Positions 1-11,500 of a DNA stretch of 64,000 bases are shown here, in pieces (within the stretch, counting starts at the first letter, position 1; each line of letters starts with the position of its first letter). Source of the stretch: Strongylocentrotus purpuratus. Lineage: Eukaryota; Echinodermata; Echinoidea; Camarodonta; Strongylocentrotidae. The stretch spans positions 15,780,882 through 15,844,881 of the forward strand of contig NW_022145611.1 in NCBI RefSeq assembly GCF_000002235.5, written 5' to 3'. The notes beneath the pieces were generated by a model. That model worked only from the letters and a program-made list of their open reading frames with translations, had not been told where the DNA came from and did not search any database. Position numbers and translations under genes: made by a program.

Positions 1-3000
1 GACTCTTGGAAAGGACTGAATTGTATCCATGATTATGCAGGGTCCTTGCTTATTTCTAGTTGGAATGCATGTCCAGTGCTAGCTAACTGTCAGTGATAAC
101 TATAGGGTGATCATTTCAGAAGATTGTCCATAGTTTTTTTGAGGCATTGCAAAAACACTCCAGTGGGAGCTCATTTAAGTTGCCTGACAGGATTGTACTT
201 TTGTAGGTCTATCTCTCCCAGACAGTTGTATATTTGAGTCTTTTTGCACCACTCCCCAGTAAAAGACATGATTTATAAAAACAACAAAATTTATTTCATT
301 TTGTAAAGTACATGTATGTACTGATATCCGAGTAAAGCCCTTTAAAAGCAATGCAACCCTATGGGGAAAAGTCAGAAATTTAAATATTTTTTGAGTAAAA
401 ATGAAAAACTCCTATGCTTTGAACAACTGAATGTCAAAGTATAATATTAAAGGCATCATATTTTTGACATCTTTGTACACATATATAGATATACTGGAGA
501 CAATTCCTGACAGAGCTTTTCTGCATCTGAAATCTGCCATCGGCTATCACAGTTGAATAGAGTGCTATTTTTGCCTACCAGTAGTGCTCAAAGGAAAAAG
601 TGTACACCAGGTTTCACACATGTGTTCACTACTGTGCTGAATTAAACTAAGATTAGACATAGGTATACTAAATTGCACTCAAGCTATCAACTTTTCAGGA
701 ATACGGCTGAATACCTGAACGTATTCAGGCTTATATGATATGTAGTACGTCAGTCAACATTATATTAATGGTTTGGTTGTGATGCATCCATTTGAATACA
801 ACTGCATAATTGACTGTTTGAACTGAAGGTGTTATTCAGGATTTTTGTTGTTTCTTAATATTTTTAAAGGACTTTGTTTATTGATGTCATTATACTACCA
901 GGCAATGAAAGGTACGAGGATATGGTTCACCTTTCAATAACTGCATACCTTAACATTTTTCAGGTCAATACCTCATCAGATATTGAACCAACTTTATTTC
1001 AGTATTGTTTTGTTATGAATACAGTTTGTGTAGAATTTGTAGAGATATGAAGGTGCTTCCTGGTTGTAAGATAGTGAATATCTATCCATGAAAATGATGG
1101 TTATTTCATTTCCTGTAAACTATAAGCAGATTTTGTTCCATGTATATGGAGATCACATAATGTTGTGCATTTGAAATATAGAGACTATGCACAAAGAAGT
1201 GCATTAGAGCCAAAGGGTATTTGTTTATTGTATCTGTTGAAAGTTTTGTAATGACTTAATAGATTAAAATTTATTCACTAATACATGTATGTATTATATG
1301 TGTGGAATATTTTCAAATTTATTTACAAGCATTTCCTGATATTGGATGAGAAATATGAAATGTTATATTAGTAGGTGAATATAATATATTTGATATATTT
1401 TGTATATGAATTTTCAGAATTTCGATTTCATACATTCAATGTAATATATACGGGTACATACATGTACATTGAATACTTTGCCAAAGGAGCCAGACATTTT
1501 GTATTGGATATTGTAATTTATTTCTTTAGTTACAAACACTGTTATTCTCCTTTGGCAAAACCTTTATATTATTAATACATATTTATCACACATCTAATAT
1601 TTGTTGTACATTTCAAATATTACAAATTTGATTTTTGTTTTCATATATATGTGTTCCTAATATATGGTTAGGATATGCTAATGGAAGAAGGAGTAGAAGT
1701 GGTAGCATTGATTTCTGAATATTTTGTAGATTCAAAATTGCATCGAATGGTACTAAATATTGTGATTAAAAAGAGATGAATGATATGAAGAAAAGTTTCA
1801 TAACCATTGCTAGAAGAATGTTTGTTTATTTAGGCATCATTTTGCTTATAACATCTATTCATTCTCTTGTCTTATGGTTAAAGAATGTGTTATTGCTCCT
1901 TTTAATTTGAGTTAGAAAACAGTGCTACTACATTTCCTATGCAAATAAGTTCACCAAATGAAGATAAAAATACAACTGAAGAGAAATACAGTACCGGTAT
2001 ATTGAAATACGTAGTTTATTTATTGACATGTCCAAAAGAGACATTGATACTGAGGTAATATATATCATTATTTATGAAAAGTTCAAAGTTGAGAACAAAA
2101 ATAGATTTGCAAAATAAAAAAGCTTTGACAAAGCAATAAAAGAGAAACATGCTTGAAATTGTCTAATAATTTTACATTCACTTCAGTGATTCTAGGACAC
2201 TTGCCGCCAGAGGGAGAAAAAAAAATCTGCTTTTGTTAAAACCAACTTATTATCAGGGTAGACTTCCCTTTGATGAGCAAAGGAATGAGAATGTTACTGA
2301 AACTTTGAAATGAGATTTGCCCATCTGATGTTGATTTTATAAGAATCTTATGATACCCTATGTTCTTACCCCCTGAATAGTAATGTACGCTTTCATGCTA
2401 TAGTCCCAAACATACATGTATCTTTTAAGTACAATTAATTCGTTTCTAAAATTTTCACGACCAAAATTGTAAATGTGAAATATTAACTACCACACATGTA
2501 TCCGATCCATTTCATTTATTGACGTACAAGAGGTGATTTCAATTTTTTTATATGGAGGTAATTGCTTAAAGGGGGCTAGTTGTCTAGATACAGGACAACT
2601 ATTCCCCCCCCCCCTTCTTTCCATACGTCTTGTAGTTGTCAAATTGTGTTTTCAATAAAAGCTGAATCCGCCATTAGGTAAGTTAAAGAGAAATTTCAAG
2701 TGAAATATTACACTACTCCACACATGTTTTGGTACATGTTTACACAGATCAGCCATAATGTAAATGTTCTTACTTTATTTACAACCAAAATTTGTTACAT
2801 CTCTAAACTGACAAAACATCAAGGATATTCTTGACTATTAGAAATCACTGCACAAAGATAGGCTAAGTATTGTATGGTGCCAGAGCAGATACTGCATGAA
2901 GGAATATATATTGTTTTTAAAGTTTAATGTTCCAACAGAGTTTTAAAATGTAAGAAAAAGCAAAAATGTCAAGTGTTTGTATTAACAGTTCACCTAAAAG

Positions 3001-3309
3001 TAGGTAAATGGGGGATTCTCTTCTCTTGGTTCGGTCATATGAAGTAAAATATTCATGACTTGTTCCAGGAATGTTGTATAAAAATGATTCATGTGAAAAA
3101 ATGATTCATAAAAACATAACATACTAAAAATTGATCTCCTTTAAAAACACTCCATGATTAACTGGCGTCCAATAATTCACAATGTGATATATATGTTGTT
3201 GCTTCCTTTTTACCAGCATTTATTGACTTCTTAATTTAAAAAACAGGTGACGTCTGTACTCTTTCCATATACCTGCATTGTAAGGTGCTTATCATCAATC
3301 AGTCTCTGC
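1..3309. other. Intergenic or 3' flank, no gene recognised
   Basis: This is AT-rich sequence with many short A/T runs and frequent TACATGTA-like words. No open frame is long enough or protein-like enough to support a gene. It lies downstream of the minus-strand SDE2 stop codon, so its right end should hold the SDE2 3' UTR. A TTTATT at 3219-3224 reads AATAAA on the minus strand, about 86 nt past the stop, and is a possible but unproven polyadenylation signal. A C-run lies near 2605-2617. The far left could be the UTR of another gene outside the window. Confidence 0.6.
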
Positions 3310-3534
3310 TCATTTCTTTTTTCCCTTCTTCCCTTTTGCTCCCTTAGAAAGGAGTGATGGGTCTATTTCAGACGGTTCAAGTCCTCTCACAGAGTACAGC
3401 CTCTGGGCTCTTTCTTGCAGGGTACCTCCACATTTCATTCCTCTCTCCATCAGGGCACTTTTCAGGCGATCCAGGCCAAGTTCTTCTAGGTCTTCCACGG
3501 ATGAATAATCGTCAAGGTTGATGGGCACTTCTTC
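3310..3534 (-). CDS. SDE2: SDE2 exon 7 (SAP-like domain, stop codon)
   Basis: The terminal exon is 225 nt with acceptor CCTTGCAG. It encodes residues 301-374: [47 protein letters not shown] and a Lys-rich end before TGA. The helix-turn-helix pattern fits a SAP-type nucleic-acid-binding domain, as known for this family. Confidence 0.93.
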   Translation of the reverse strand, partial: EEVPINLDDYSSVEDLEELGLDRLKSALMERGMKCGGTLQERAQRLYSVRGLEPSEIDPSLLSKGAKGKKGKKK

Positions 3535-6500
3535 CTGCAAGGATATGATCCGAGACCAAAAAATGAGTTCATTCATTCTATATTCCAACATTCAAAAAGG
3601 AATGAAATTCAATTTTAAATAACCGTTCATATAAGGTAAAGGGACTTATGGACAAGATGGGATTATCTTTCGTGCTAGACGAGAAGACACTACCTTGATG
3701 ATTGATTCACCAGATTAGTACGAAAATATAGTCGCAAATCCTTATGAATCACATCCTTACAGCAACCAAAATAAATTTCAGGTGCCCCATATGGGTATCT
3801 CTTTATTCAACATTTCAGCTAAAATTCATTTTGAAATATCATATACCCCATCTACTTCCTGAATTTAAACTCGACTGTAAAAGTTAGAACATACCGTTGT
3901 TGTGGATGAAGAGGTACCCATTCTTGGTGGAGGAAGACTGCTCAGAAGGGTCTTGAAACCAGAAGAAGTTGTCTCAGTAGCGGTTTCTGCATTCTCCTCT
4001 CCCGTGGGTGTCTTGGCTCCTGATTCTCCTTCAATAGGCGATGCGGAGGATGATGATGATGTTGATGTCGATGGAGCAGATGTGTTTTCTGAGATGTCCT
4101 CACCTTTCTTGTCATCCTCCATATCGTCGTCTTCTTCCTCACCTCCTTCAATGCCAAGCCTGAATAAAAAATTACAATGAATTTTCATATCAATGCCATT
4201 ACCACTTGTGATACCGGTTAGCTTGTTTACTTACAATGCACATAATGAAACTGGCTGAAATAGTAGATGGTTCCAGACTCTAGAACATTCTTGTATGTGC
4301 TACGTTAGATGATATAATGTAATGGCTCTGCAATGAACATGACATATAATTTGTACAAATTTGTTGGTAGAAGCCTACATTTTTCCATTTCCAAGTAGAA
4401 AAAGTGCATTGATTTTGAATGCAAACTTCTTTAGTTAACCAATCACACCTTGGGGATTATACCATTTGGAAAAGGAAGATGTTTAGCACAGTGCACACAA
4501 TATTTCAGTGGTTTAGCTTTTAGGAAATATAAAACTTTGCTTCTTACCACATGCAGTGCTTCTTGAATTCAGCCTCATCAGCATCATCATCATCTTCATC
4601 ACTGTCTGTATCAGTTTTCCTCTTAACGCCTCCAGAGGAAGACGCTTCACTTTTACTGGAACCAGCCACATCAATACCTGTACCAAAGACAATTGGATTC
4701 CCATTTTTATTTTTTTAGAAACTTCAGATGGTCTGCAATATATTTCATATTAAGATGTAACATAATTATTATAAATGAAATATATATCCTCCTCAGTTTA
4801 CAAAGTGAAATTATGTCATGTGTTATATTCATAACATTTTAGAATGACAAAGAACTAACGGTACTTGTTTTGAGCACGAGGGATGAATTTTGAACAGTAC
4901 TCCCATTATTTTCCTTCTTCGAATCAATCATAAGCTACATGTATGATGCTTACCATTACTGAATACCTATTTCATCTTTATCTTAAAAATTCTCATTTTT
5001 CTTCTGCATATTGTATTAAGGTACATTTATTTATATTACATTTTTTTGTATTTCTCTTCTACATACAGTAAACAACTAAACTATTCATACACATACCAAG
5101 TTTTGTAATATGTTAAGAATGTAAAAAATGTATTTGTCCCAATTTATATTTCTTCAGAATGTGACATATATATTAAAGCTTACATTTAAAAGTATTCAAC
5201 ATAGGCCCTATAAATTCAAATAGTCCATCTTGCATTCCTGAGTTATGAAAAACACAAAAACATCAAATTTAAAAGGGGTATGAATAATTTAGTTGTTAAC
5301 TGTATATTGCTCAAATTGTGCTAACCTGTGGTCACTGCTTCGTCCAGGCTATCGGTTACAGCTTCTCTCTGTTGGTCATAGCTTGGGTCAACAAAGTAGT
5401 GCTTGGGGGTAGAACGCATCCTCTCCAGCTTATCTCTCCTCTTCTTTTGACGCTCTTCCTCCTGTTGTTGTTTCTTCTCAATCCATGATTGCAGTCTGTT
5501 TGAAAACGAAAATAGTTCAAATATGGAAGAAAAGTAAGCTCTTGCATAGAATGTGTAGGGTATGTGACCCAATTACATTGGCAGAGAGCCAGGGCATTTT
5601 TTAAAAAATAAATCAATGTGATTGTATATTGGAAAATTCAAGGGCATTAATCTTTAATCTTTAATTGTAAAATTTGCAATATGGGAACTTGACCAAATAG
5701 TGCTCATCCACCACATCAAATTTACAATAAACTGAAACATCACCAGGGACAAATTTTCTGTGTAATAACTACAGAAACGCTGCCATTGTCAAATTTTTTG
5801 TTGATAACAAATTCAGTTAAATGAATGAAGTTATATTGCTTACTTTTTTTCATTGTTTACATCTCTCATCCTCCTCCCACTGAGGTCACGGCATGCTTCA
5901 TGGTTTGTTGTCTTCTCGATTTGAGCACCAATCATCCGCAGCATAGCACCAAATCCTGCAAAATAGAACAAGATACTACATTAATTGTTCAATTTACCCT
6001 TGATTACAAACATTTTACGATCATTCACAATGAATAACTTATAAGTCAGCACTGAAACTAGGATAATATTTGCCCTTTTAGGGAGTTAAGGTCAATAGTC
6101 TTTTTAGGCTAACTTGGACATTCAAGGCGTTGAGTTGTAACAAGCATGCAAAAATTAAGTTATCATACAACTAGCATTTATTATCTGTATTTTAGATATA
6201 AATGATGAACTTTGAAAAGAAACAGTACTGTAAAGGAGAGATTTAAATTTCAAAGGATTGAATTATATACATGTAGTAACTCCTTGATCCTTTCATTCTA
6301 GTACAAAATTTATATTAAAGCTTACCTCCTTTTCCACCCCGAAGAGCCAAGGTAACATGGTAGGTCCCATTCTCTTGTAGCCTCTCATCCTCTTGGACAA
6401 GCCTGCCATTATAGTAAAACTGCAAGTCTTGTTTTGGATATTTCTGAGAAAGAAACAAATGTTTAAAGTCAATAGGTTTCCACTTTGATAATATATAAAT

Positions 6501-7882
6501 GGTCTAATCTTCTTGTAATTCATTTAGAACAGTAAATGTTTTTGTTTTTTAATTCAATGCAAAGAGTTCAATCAGATATTTGGGATCAATTCAAACTTTC
6601 TGGCTTTCCCCCCACAAAAAATGATAATAATAATAACTAAACAAATAGATAAAGAAAAGAAAATTGAATAAATAGATAAACCCCTAAATAAATTTTGAGT
6701 TACATATAAAACAAGACAAGAAAATAAAGAAAACAGTGGCACTGCAACACCACACATATTCAACTTGTGTTCTTCGTTCGGTTTTCATGATAGGGTCTAT
6801 GTCTTCTATTAATTTGAGCAATATCAGTAGGGGCGCTGGTCCGAGAATAAGGATCGTCTTCATAAACGAGGATCGTCTTCGTAAACACGGACCGATGCGT
6901 CCTCAAAAATAAGGACCGTCTGCATTTTTGCAGACGTTTCATATTTTTGATCGGTGCATTGGCGATGCAAAAAACGGATTCTGCAATGATTTTCTTGATG
7001 CATTTTACATTGACATTGTACAGAGACTTTCACATTATAAGCAATAAATCCTTGGGAAGACGGACAACCCATAAAAGTAGATGGTGAACTAGGGTTATTT
7101 TCCCCCGGGGAATCCATTTTTGGCATCGCCAGCAGGCCGTTCTGTAACATGAAACCCCCAGAGCGCCGATAAAAAAAAACGTCCTCAAAAATGCAGACAA
7201 CCCTCATTTTTGAGGACACATTTTGTCCTCGTTTATGAGGATATCCTTGTTTATGAGGACGATCCTCATTCTTGGACCAGCGCCCCTACTGAATATCTGG
7301 CATGTCCGGCCTTTCTCAATCTCATAGTCATACTTAGACCGAAAATGTATGTGTCTTTTGTGTATCTCTTATTTGGGTAGAATCGGCTAGAAACAGACAG
7401 AAATTTTCAGTCCAAGTCACTCGGTCATACTCAGTTTAGTTACACATTAAAATTAAAAACTTGAAATGAAACTCCATTCATAGGTCTATTTAACATTTAT
7501 TTAACAGGCAGCAGGGCAGTAAAAGCAAACATGAAATTAGATCTATAATGAAAAAATCCGTCTGCCTGGAGGAGTCTTCTTTAAATATCTGTTGACTTTT
7601 GACGCTCTTCTCAAAAACGTAACATCAAATCCTGTCTCACTCTCACACTCAGCTCAGCTCAGCTCAGCGGAACCCGAACATGCATGTCCAAACGAAATAG
7701 TTTTTCGGTCCAACATGAAACTCAGTACATGGGACCCTCATGTCGAATTCATGAAATCTTATACGGAAATTACACACCTTTTCTTCACAGATTTTCTTCA
7801 TCAAACACTCGAGACCATGGTTGACATCTTGAAGATTGCAACACATTTGCGTTCCATCAAATATTTTAACAAAAACGGCCAT
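3310..7882 (-). CDS. SDE2: SDE2 homologue, replication-stress and splicing regulator, complete 7-exon gene
   Basis: In other eukaryotes SDE2 is made with an N-terminal ubiquitin-like domain that is cut off after a Gly-Gly. The C-terminal product works in pre-mRNA splicing and in the PCNA-linked response to replication stress in the nucleus. Seven exons read here from right to left: 7778-7882, 6326-6443, 5844-5955, 5326-5495, 4548-4677, 3895-4159 and 3310-3534. All junctions are GT-AG, phases are continuous, and the product is 374 residues, a little shorter than the human protein of about 450. Residues 1-72 are the ubiquitin-like fold, ending in GGKGG at 71-75 with expected cleavage after Gly72. 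Residues 76-140 are the conserved block with [20 protein letters not shown]. An acidic and Ser-rich linker follows. Residues about 311-352 are the SAP-like domain with [20 protein letters not shown], and the end is Lys-rich. The start ATG has G at -3 and G at +4. Identification is strong; exon edges were placed by eye. Confidence 0.93.
3895..4159 (-). CDS. SDE2: SDE2 exon 6 (acidic, Ser/Thr-rich linker)
   Basis: The exon is 265 nt with acceptor TTATTCAG and donor GTATGT. It encodes [20 protein letters not shown] and a low-complexity Ser/Thr stretch with [11 protein letters not shown] near its end. It leaves in phase 0. The linker is probably disordered and is the least conserved part of the family. 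Confidence 0.85.
4548..4677 (-). CDS. SDE2: SDE2 exon 5 (Ser/acidic linker)
   Basis: The exon is 130 nt with acceptor GGTACAG and donor GTAAG. It encodes a Ser-rich stretch, [14 protein letters not shown] and EAEFKKHCM. The codon for the following Trp is split with exon 6. The CMWLGIEG junction matches the CFWLGMEG motif of the human protein. Confidence 0.87.
5326..5495 (-). CDS. SDE2: SDE2 exon 4 (basic coiled segment)
   Basis: The exon is 170 nt with acceptor CAAACAG and donor GTTAGC. It encodes [20 protein letters not shown] and then [12 protein letters not shown]. It is rich in Lys, Glu and Gln, as expected for a helical segment, and resembles the matching part of vertebrate SDE2. It leaves in phase 1. 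Confidence 0.9.
5844..5955 (-). CDS. SDE2: SDE2 exon 3 (conserved central block)
   Basis: The exon is 112 nt with acceptor TTTTGCAG and donor GTAAGC. It encodes [20 protein letters not shown] followed by [16 protein letters not shown], the most conserved block in the family. It enters in phase 1 and leaves in phase 2. Confidence 0.92.
6326..6443 (-). CDS. SDE2: SDE2 exon 2 (ubiquitin-like domain and GGKGG site)
   Basis: The exon is 118 nt with acceptor TTTCTCAG and donor GAG|GTAAG. It encodes residues 36-74, including [17 protein letters not shown] and the end of the ubiquitin-like fold, LALRGGKG. The final Gly of GGKGG is split across the next junction (phase 1). Confidence 0.9.
6444..7777 (-). 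other. SDE2 intron 1
   Basis: The intron is 1334 nt and the longest of this gene. It is extended by the inverted-repeat element at 6825-7291. The rest is unremarkable AT-rich sequence, with a short (AGCTC)n run near 7648-7668 close to exon 1. Confidence 0.7.
6825..7291. mobile_element. MITE-like element with imperfect terminal inverted repeats, copy 1
   Basis: The left end reads CAGTAGGGGCGCTGGTCC. The right end, reverse-complemented, starts with the same 18 bases, and similarity continues for about 60 bp through GAGGATCGTC-type subrepeats. The flanks carry a matching AATAT (6820-6824 and 7292-7296), a likely 5-bp target duplication. There is no transposase frame, so it is non-autonomous. 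The superfamily cannot be assigned. An open frame of about 119 codons crosses it but has no protein character. Confidence 0.8.
7778..7882 (-). CDS. SDE2: SDE2 exon 1 (start codon, ubiquitin-like N terminus)
   Basis: This exon encodes residues 1-35, beginning [12 protein letters not shown] and ending MKKICEEK. The donor is AAG|GTGTGT, phase 0. The open frame reads on into the intron, so the exon edge rests on the donor motif and on continuity into exon 2. Confidence 0.85.
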
Positions 7883-8394
7883 TTCTAAAGGATATACTGG
7901 ATGACGATCGCAGGAAAAGCCGGAAAGCGTTTTTGATGTGTTTTTCTAGATTTATCAAGGACGCCCTCTTGAGACCTATTTATTGTAAGGGGGTTAATTA
8001 TGTTTTCCGTGGGTACAATTTCACAATATCAAAAATCTCTCTTAATGTTTTAATTTTATTAATTTAGATTGAAAATAAACATTGGTATATCACAGCTATT
8101 TAACTCTTGATTTAACTGTAGGAGATTGAATAATATTGTCCTAGATTATAATTTACCCTTTTTTTAATATAGATTGTGAAATGTCTTGTGGAGATCATAG
8201 CATTTGTCCCCCGGTGAAACCAGGGACGCTACACCTAGCTAGTAGTCTAATGCAGTACAGAATGCAGGATGCAGTGCATACATATATCCCGACCGTATTT
8301 CGTCGTTTACAGTACCCGGCGGCCCGGTAGCGGTACCCGTGCTGTTAGTGTTGCGTTGCATGCATTGGAATTGTTTTGAGGAGTTGATGCAACC
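7883..8394. promoter_or_regulatory. Divergent shared promoter region and 5' UTRs
   Basis: SDE2 starts leftward at 7882 and the next gene starts rightward at 8395, leaving only 512 bp. Both genes' 5' UTRs and promoters must lie here or overlap the flanking sequence. A CpG-rich patch at about 8288-8335 lies just upstream of the plus-strand start. A CCGGAAAG near 7919 resembles an ETS core. No clear TATA box is placed. Transcription start sites cannot be set from sequence alone. Confidence 0.55.
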
Positions 8395-8556
8395 ATGGAT
8401 GACGCCGACTTGGAAAAGCTTTCAATCAAGCCAGGCTCCCTAAATCCCAAATTCAACAGAAACACTACAGAATACAACGTGACGGTAGCAAGTGATGTGG
8501 GCAAATTAACCATCAGTTGTTTGACAAGTGACAGCAATGCAAGCTATCAAATTGTG
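8395..8556 (+). CDS. Exon 1 of the beta-sandwich/TPR gene
   Basis: Residues 1-54 begin MDDADLEKLSIKPGSLNPKF and form the first half of the first beta-sandwich domain. The donor is GTG|GTGAGC, phase 0. The exact donor is slightly uncertain because GTG is repeated, but only this choice keeps the frame with exon 2. Confidence 0.82.
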
Positions 8557-11500
8557 GTGAGCAGCGAGTGAGAGAGAGTGAGAAACTTAGACAAACTAAC
8601 TAACTTTCGTTTCATCTCAAGAATGTTAACTAACAAGTAACATCATAGGCCTAACAGTTTTTAATCCCATGTAACCTATCAATAAGATAACTAAGTTATC
8701 AGTGACAATGAGTGACTACTAAGCAAGACTTTCATTTGTCAAATGAAAGTCTTGCTTAGCAAGATTTGGTTTGTTCAAGATTTGGATCAAGATTTGATTT
8801 AATTTTATAATGCGTCGTAAATTTACAAAATTATAAAAATGCGAGGAGACTCATATTCATTAGTCATACGGCTTTGTGCCGCTGTAATGGGTTGCTTTTT
8901 CTCATAAAATCCTCCCAAAATGGGTCCCATTTAAAAATAAATATCACTAACATCACGTCATCAGTAGGGCGCTGGTCCGAGAATAGGGATCGTTTGCATT
9001 TTCGCAGACGTTTTGTATTTCCGATCTGCGCGTTGGCGATGCAAAAAATAGATCCTGCTGTGATTTCCTTGATGCATTTTATATCGTCTTTGTACAGAGA
9101 CTTTCACGTTATATAAGTGATGAATTCTCGGGTAGACGGACAGCCCATGAAAGTAGACGGTGAACTGGAGTTATTTTCTTACGCGGAATCCGTTTTTCGC
9201 ATCGCCGGCGGGTGGTTTCAGGAACCCAAAGCCTGCAGAGCGCCGATGAAAAAAAACTTCTGTGAAAATGCAGACGATCCTTATTCTCGGACCAGTGCCC
9301 CTAATGAACATGCCTCCTTTTTTTTCCAAAATTTCCAACATTTTGTAGACCCGAAAAATGGGCCTGTATTTGGAGGAAAATCTGCCGAAATGACCCTTAA
9401 AAATGGATAGGGGTTTTGAGGCTTGAGTGTTTGGACTTAAAGGAAAATTTGTCTGTCATCTTTAGTTTTGAAAACGACTTTGTTACTATTATTGTGGCAA
9501 GTTCACAAGCAAAAATCGGCGCCTTCAATTACACCTCGCAGTAAATTAAAGGTCCTTCCCCGCATGTGTTTTTTAACAAGGACCTGGCTTCCTGCCTAAG
9601 GAGTCGGCAAAAAAACAAAAAAATTTGCTTGTTTTCATCCACTCTAGTATATGGACAAATTAATTTGTTGTACTTTGTTGAAATTGACTCCATTGCATTT
9701 TATGTGAGGGAGAAACAAAGTAACTTAGTAATCCGTCCTCTTCTACAAAAAGAAGAAAAAGGAAAGTACAGAGGAAGCAATTGTACTAACATATAAGGCT
9801 TACATAAGTCTAATGATGTAATTCCTGTAAACTTGGATCCATGATGGTTGGAGCATCACCCATGCAGTCACCCACCTGTTCATAAAACCTTGCTAGGCTA
9901 GTTTACAACTACCTTCATAGTCTTTAATAGGCATAGTTGATTACAAGGCTTAGTGAGGTTTTATAAATATGGGAAAGATGTTTGACATAATTTGCATATA
10001 TGAACTGCAACTAATTCAACTCTGTATCGGAGGGGGGTAGGGGGGGGGGGTTGTGTGTCCTGACGATTAACAAAATTAAAGTAGTCTTTTTTGCCTTTGG
10101 ATTTACAAAAAATATGTATTAGATTGCACTAACCATCATAAATTACGTCCATTATAATATTTTCTAACATAAGTCATATAAGATTTCTGACATATTGCAT
10201 GTAAACTTCTTCAAATTACTGGTTTAAATAAACTGTCCCGAAACACAACGTCTTGTAATACTTCACACATTCATAAATGCATATTTCTAAAATGTATTTC
10301 ATTTTAAGTCTTTTTCTGTTAGCAAAATACCTATCCTTAATATAACATCAATAAACAGGAATATATACGTACATGAGATCATTAAACTTTATTCTAATCA
10401 TTGTGGATTGGTTTGCGATGCAGGGAGGGGATGGAGGAAGGACTGTAGATCTTGCCGAGGGGAAGACGACAACGATCAAGATTGATGTATCAGCTGAAGA
10501 TGGCACTTCCAAGCTGTACATCATCCACGCCAAGAGGCTGTCTGCCACTGATGCTTCCTTGAGTGGTATCAAGATAGCAGATGGGTGTCTAGTTCCTGAC
10601 TTTGACCCGGATACACTCAACTATTCATGTGAGAACTAGGGGCACATTCTGAAATTGATGTTATCTTTTAGGCTAGGGTAAATGATGTTAGTTGTCATTT
10701 AAGAAAAAGGAATTACAAAAAAAAATTGGCTCTTGAGCCGACGTCTCTTTTAATTTTATGCGAATGCAGCCAGTTTTGCGCAGACATTAATCAAGGACTC
10801 CTTATTTGTTATGCTGATTGATATTGTTTTATAATATAAAAGGTAACATGGCTTTTGAATGCTAGTCCTGTTTAGATGAAATTAGGGTTTGTCTCGGAGT
10901 ATATTTTTATTTAGGAAGAAAATAAAAGGAGGCTCATGGGCAGCAACCCCAAAATGCCACAATGGTGAAATTTTACTTTCGCTTGAGGCAATATTGGTAC
11001 TGCTAAATTGTAATAAATCACACAGTTCATATAGGCTTGCACTAAAGAAGCAAATCACTACTATTTAAACTGTTTTCAAGTCAAAAATAATTTGATGTTA
11101 TTCTTTTATCCTGTCATTTGGTTTGTATGTAAATGTTATTACATTTAGGAGTGAGAAGCTATGAAAATGATGGCCTCATCGGAACAAGCTGCATACATAA
11201 CACACCAGTTGGGGAAAAAAAGGCTTTGAGACGACCTAACATTCAAAGCCATGAATAAACATATTTAGCATTACACCTATTAATTTGCATAAATTACAAC
11301 ATATCCATCAGCAGCCTTCAAGGCTCTATAATAGTTCAGTTCTTAATGGATTCAAATTCTTTGCATGCCCTTGCTAAGATCATTAAGAGTGAGGAACTTT
11401 TGGCTTGCCCAACATACACATTCTTTCTATTGAAAGACATTTACTGGTTCAATAGTTCATCAATAGGGTTCTGGGGGTAGAAGCATGCATAAATTTGATA

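Larger units (their letters stand above)
3535..6325 (-). other. SDE2 introns 2-6
   Basis: The five introns are 3535-3894, 4160-4547, 4678-5325, 5496-5843 and 5956-6325. They are 348-648 nt long and AT-rich. I see no RNA gene, no extra exon and no clear repeat in them. Open frames that cross them are extensions of the exons. Confidence 0.7.
8557..10423 (+). other. Intron 1 of the beta-sandwich/TPR gene
   Basis: The intron is 1867 nt, the longest one that is fully in view. It holds the perfect palindrome at 8719-8759, the inverted-repeat element copy 2 (8962-9306), a dispersed-repeat copy (9541-9616) and a fold-back element (9874-9973). A G-run lies near 10030-10050. Confidence 0.75.

Noticed and set aside
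1375..1575. Open frame of 66 codons
   Set aside because: It is AT-rich and Tyr/Phe/Ile-heavy, without homology, splice context or a neighbour.
3902..4180. Plus-strand open frame opposite SDE2 exon 6
   Set aside because: It is the antisense of a Ser/acid-rich low-complexity exon. The minus-strand reading has family similarity and valid splice sites.
6860..7219. Minus-strand open frame of about 119 codons
   Set aside because: It lies wholly inside the MITE-like element, is out of frame with SDE2 exons, and shows no transposase or other protein motif.
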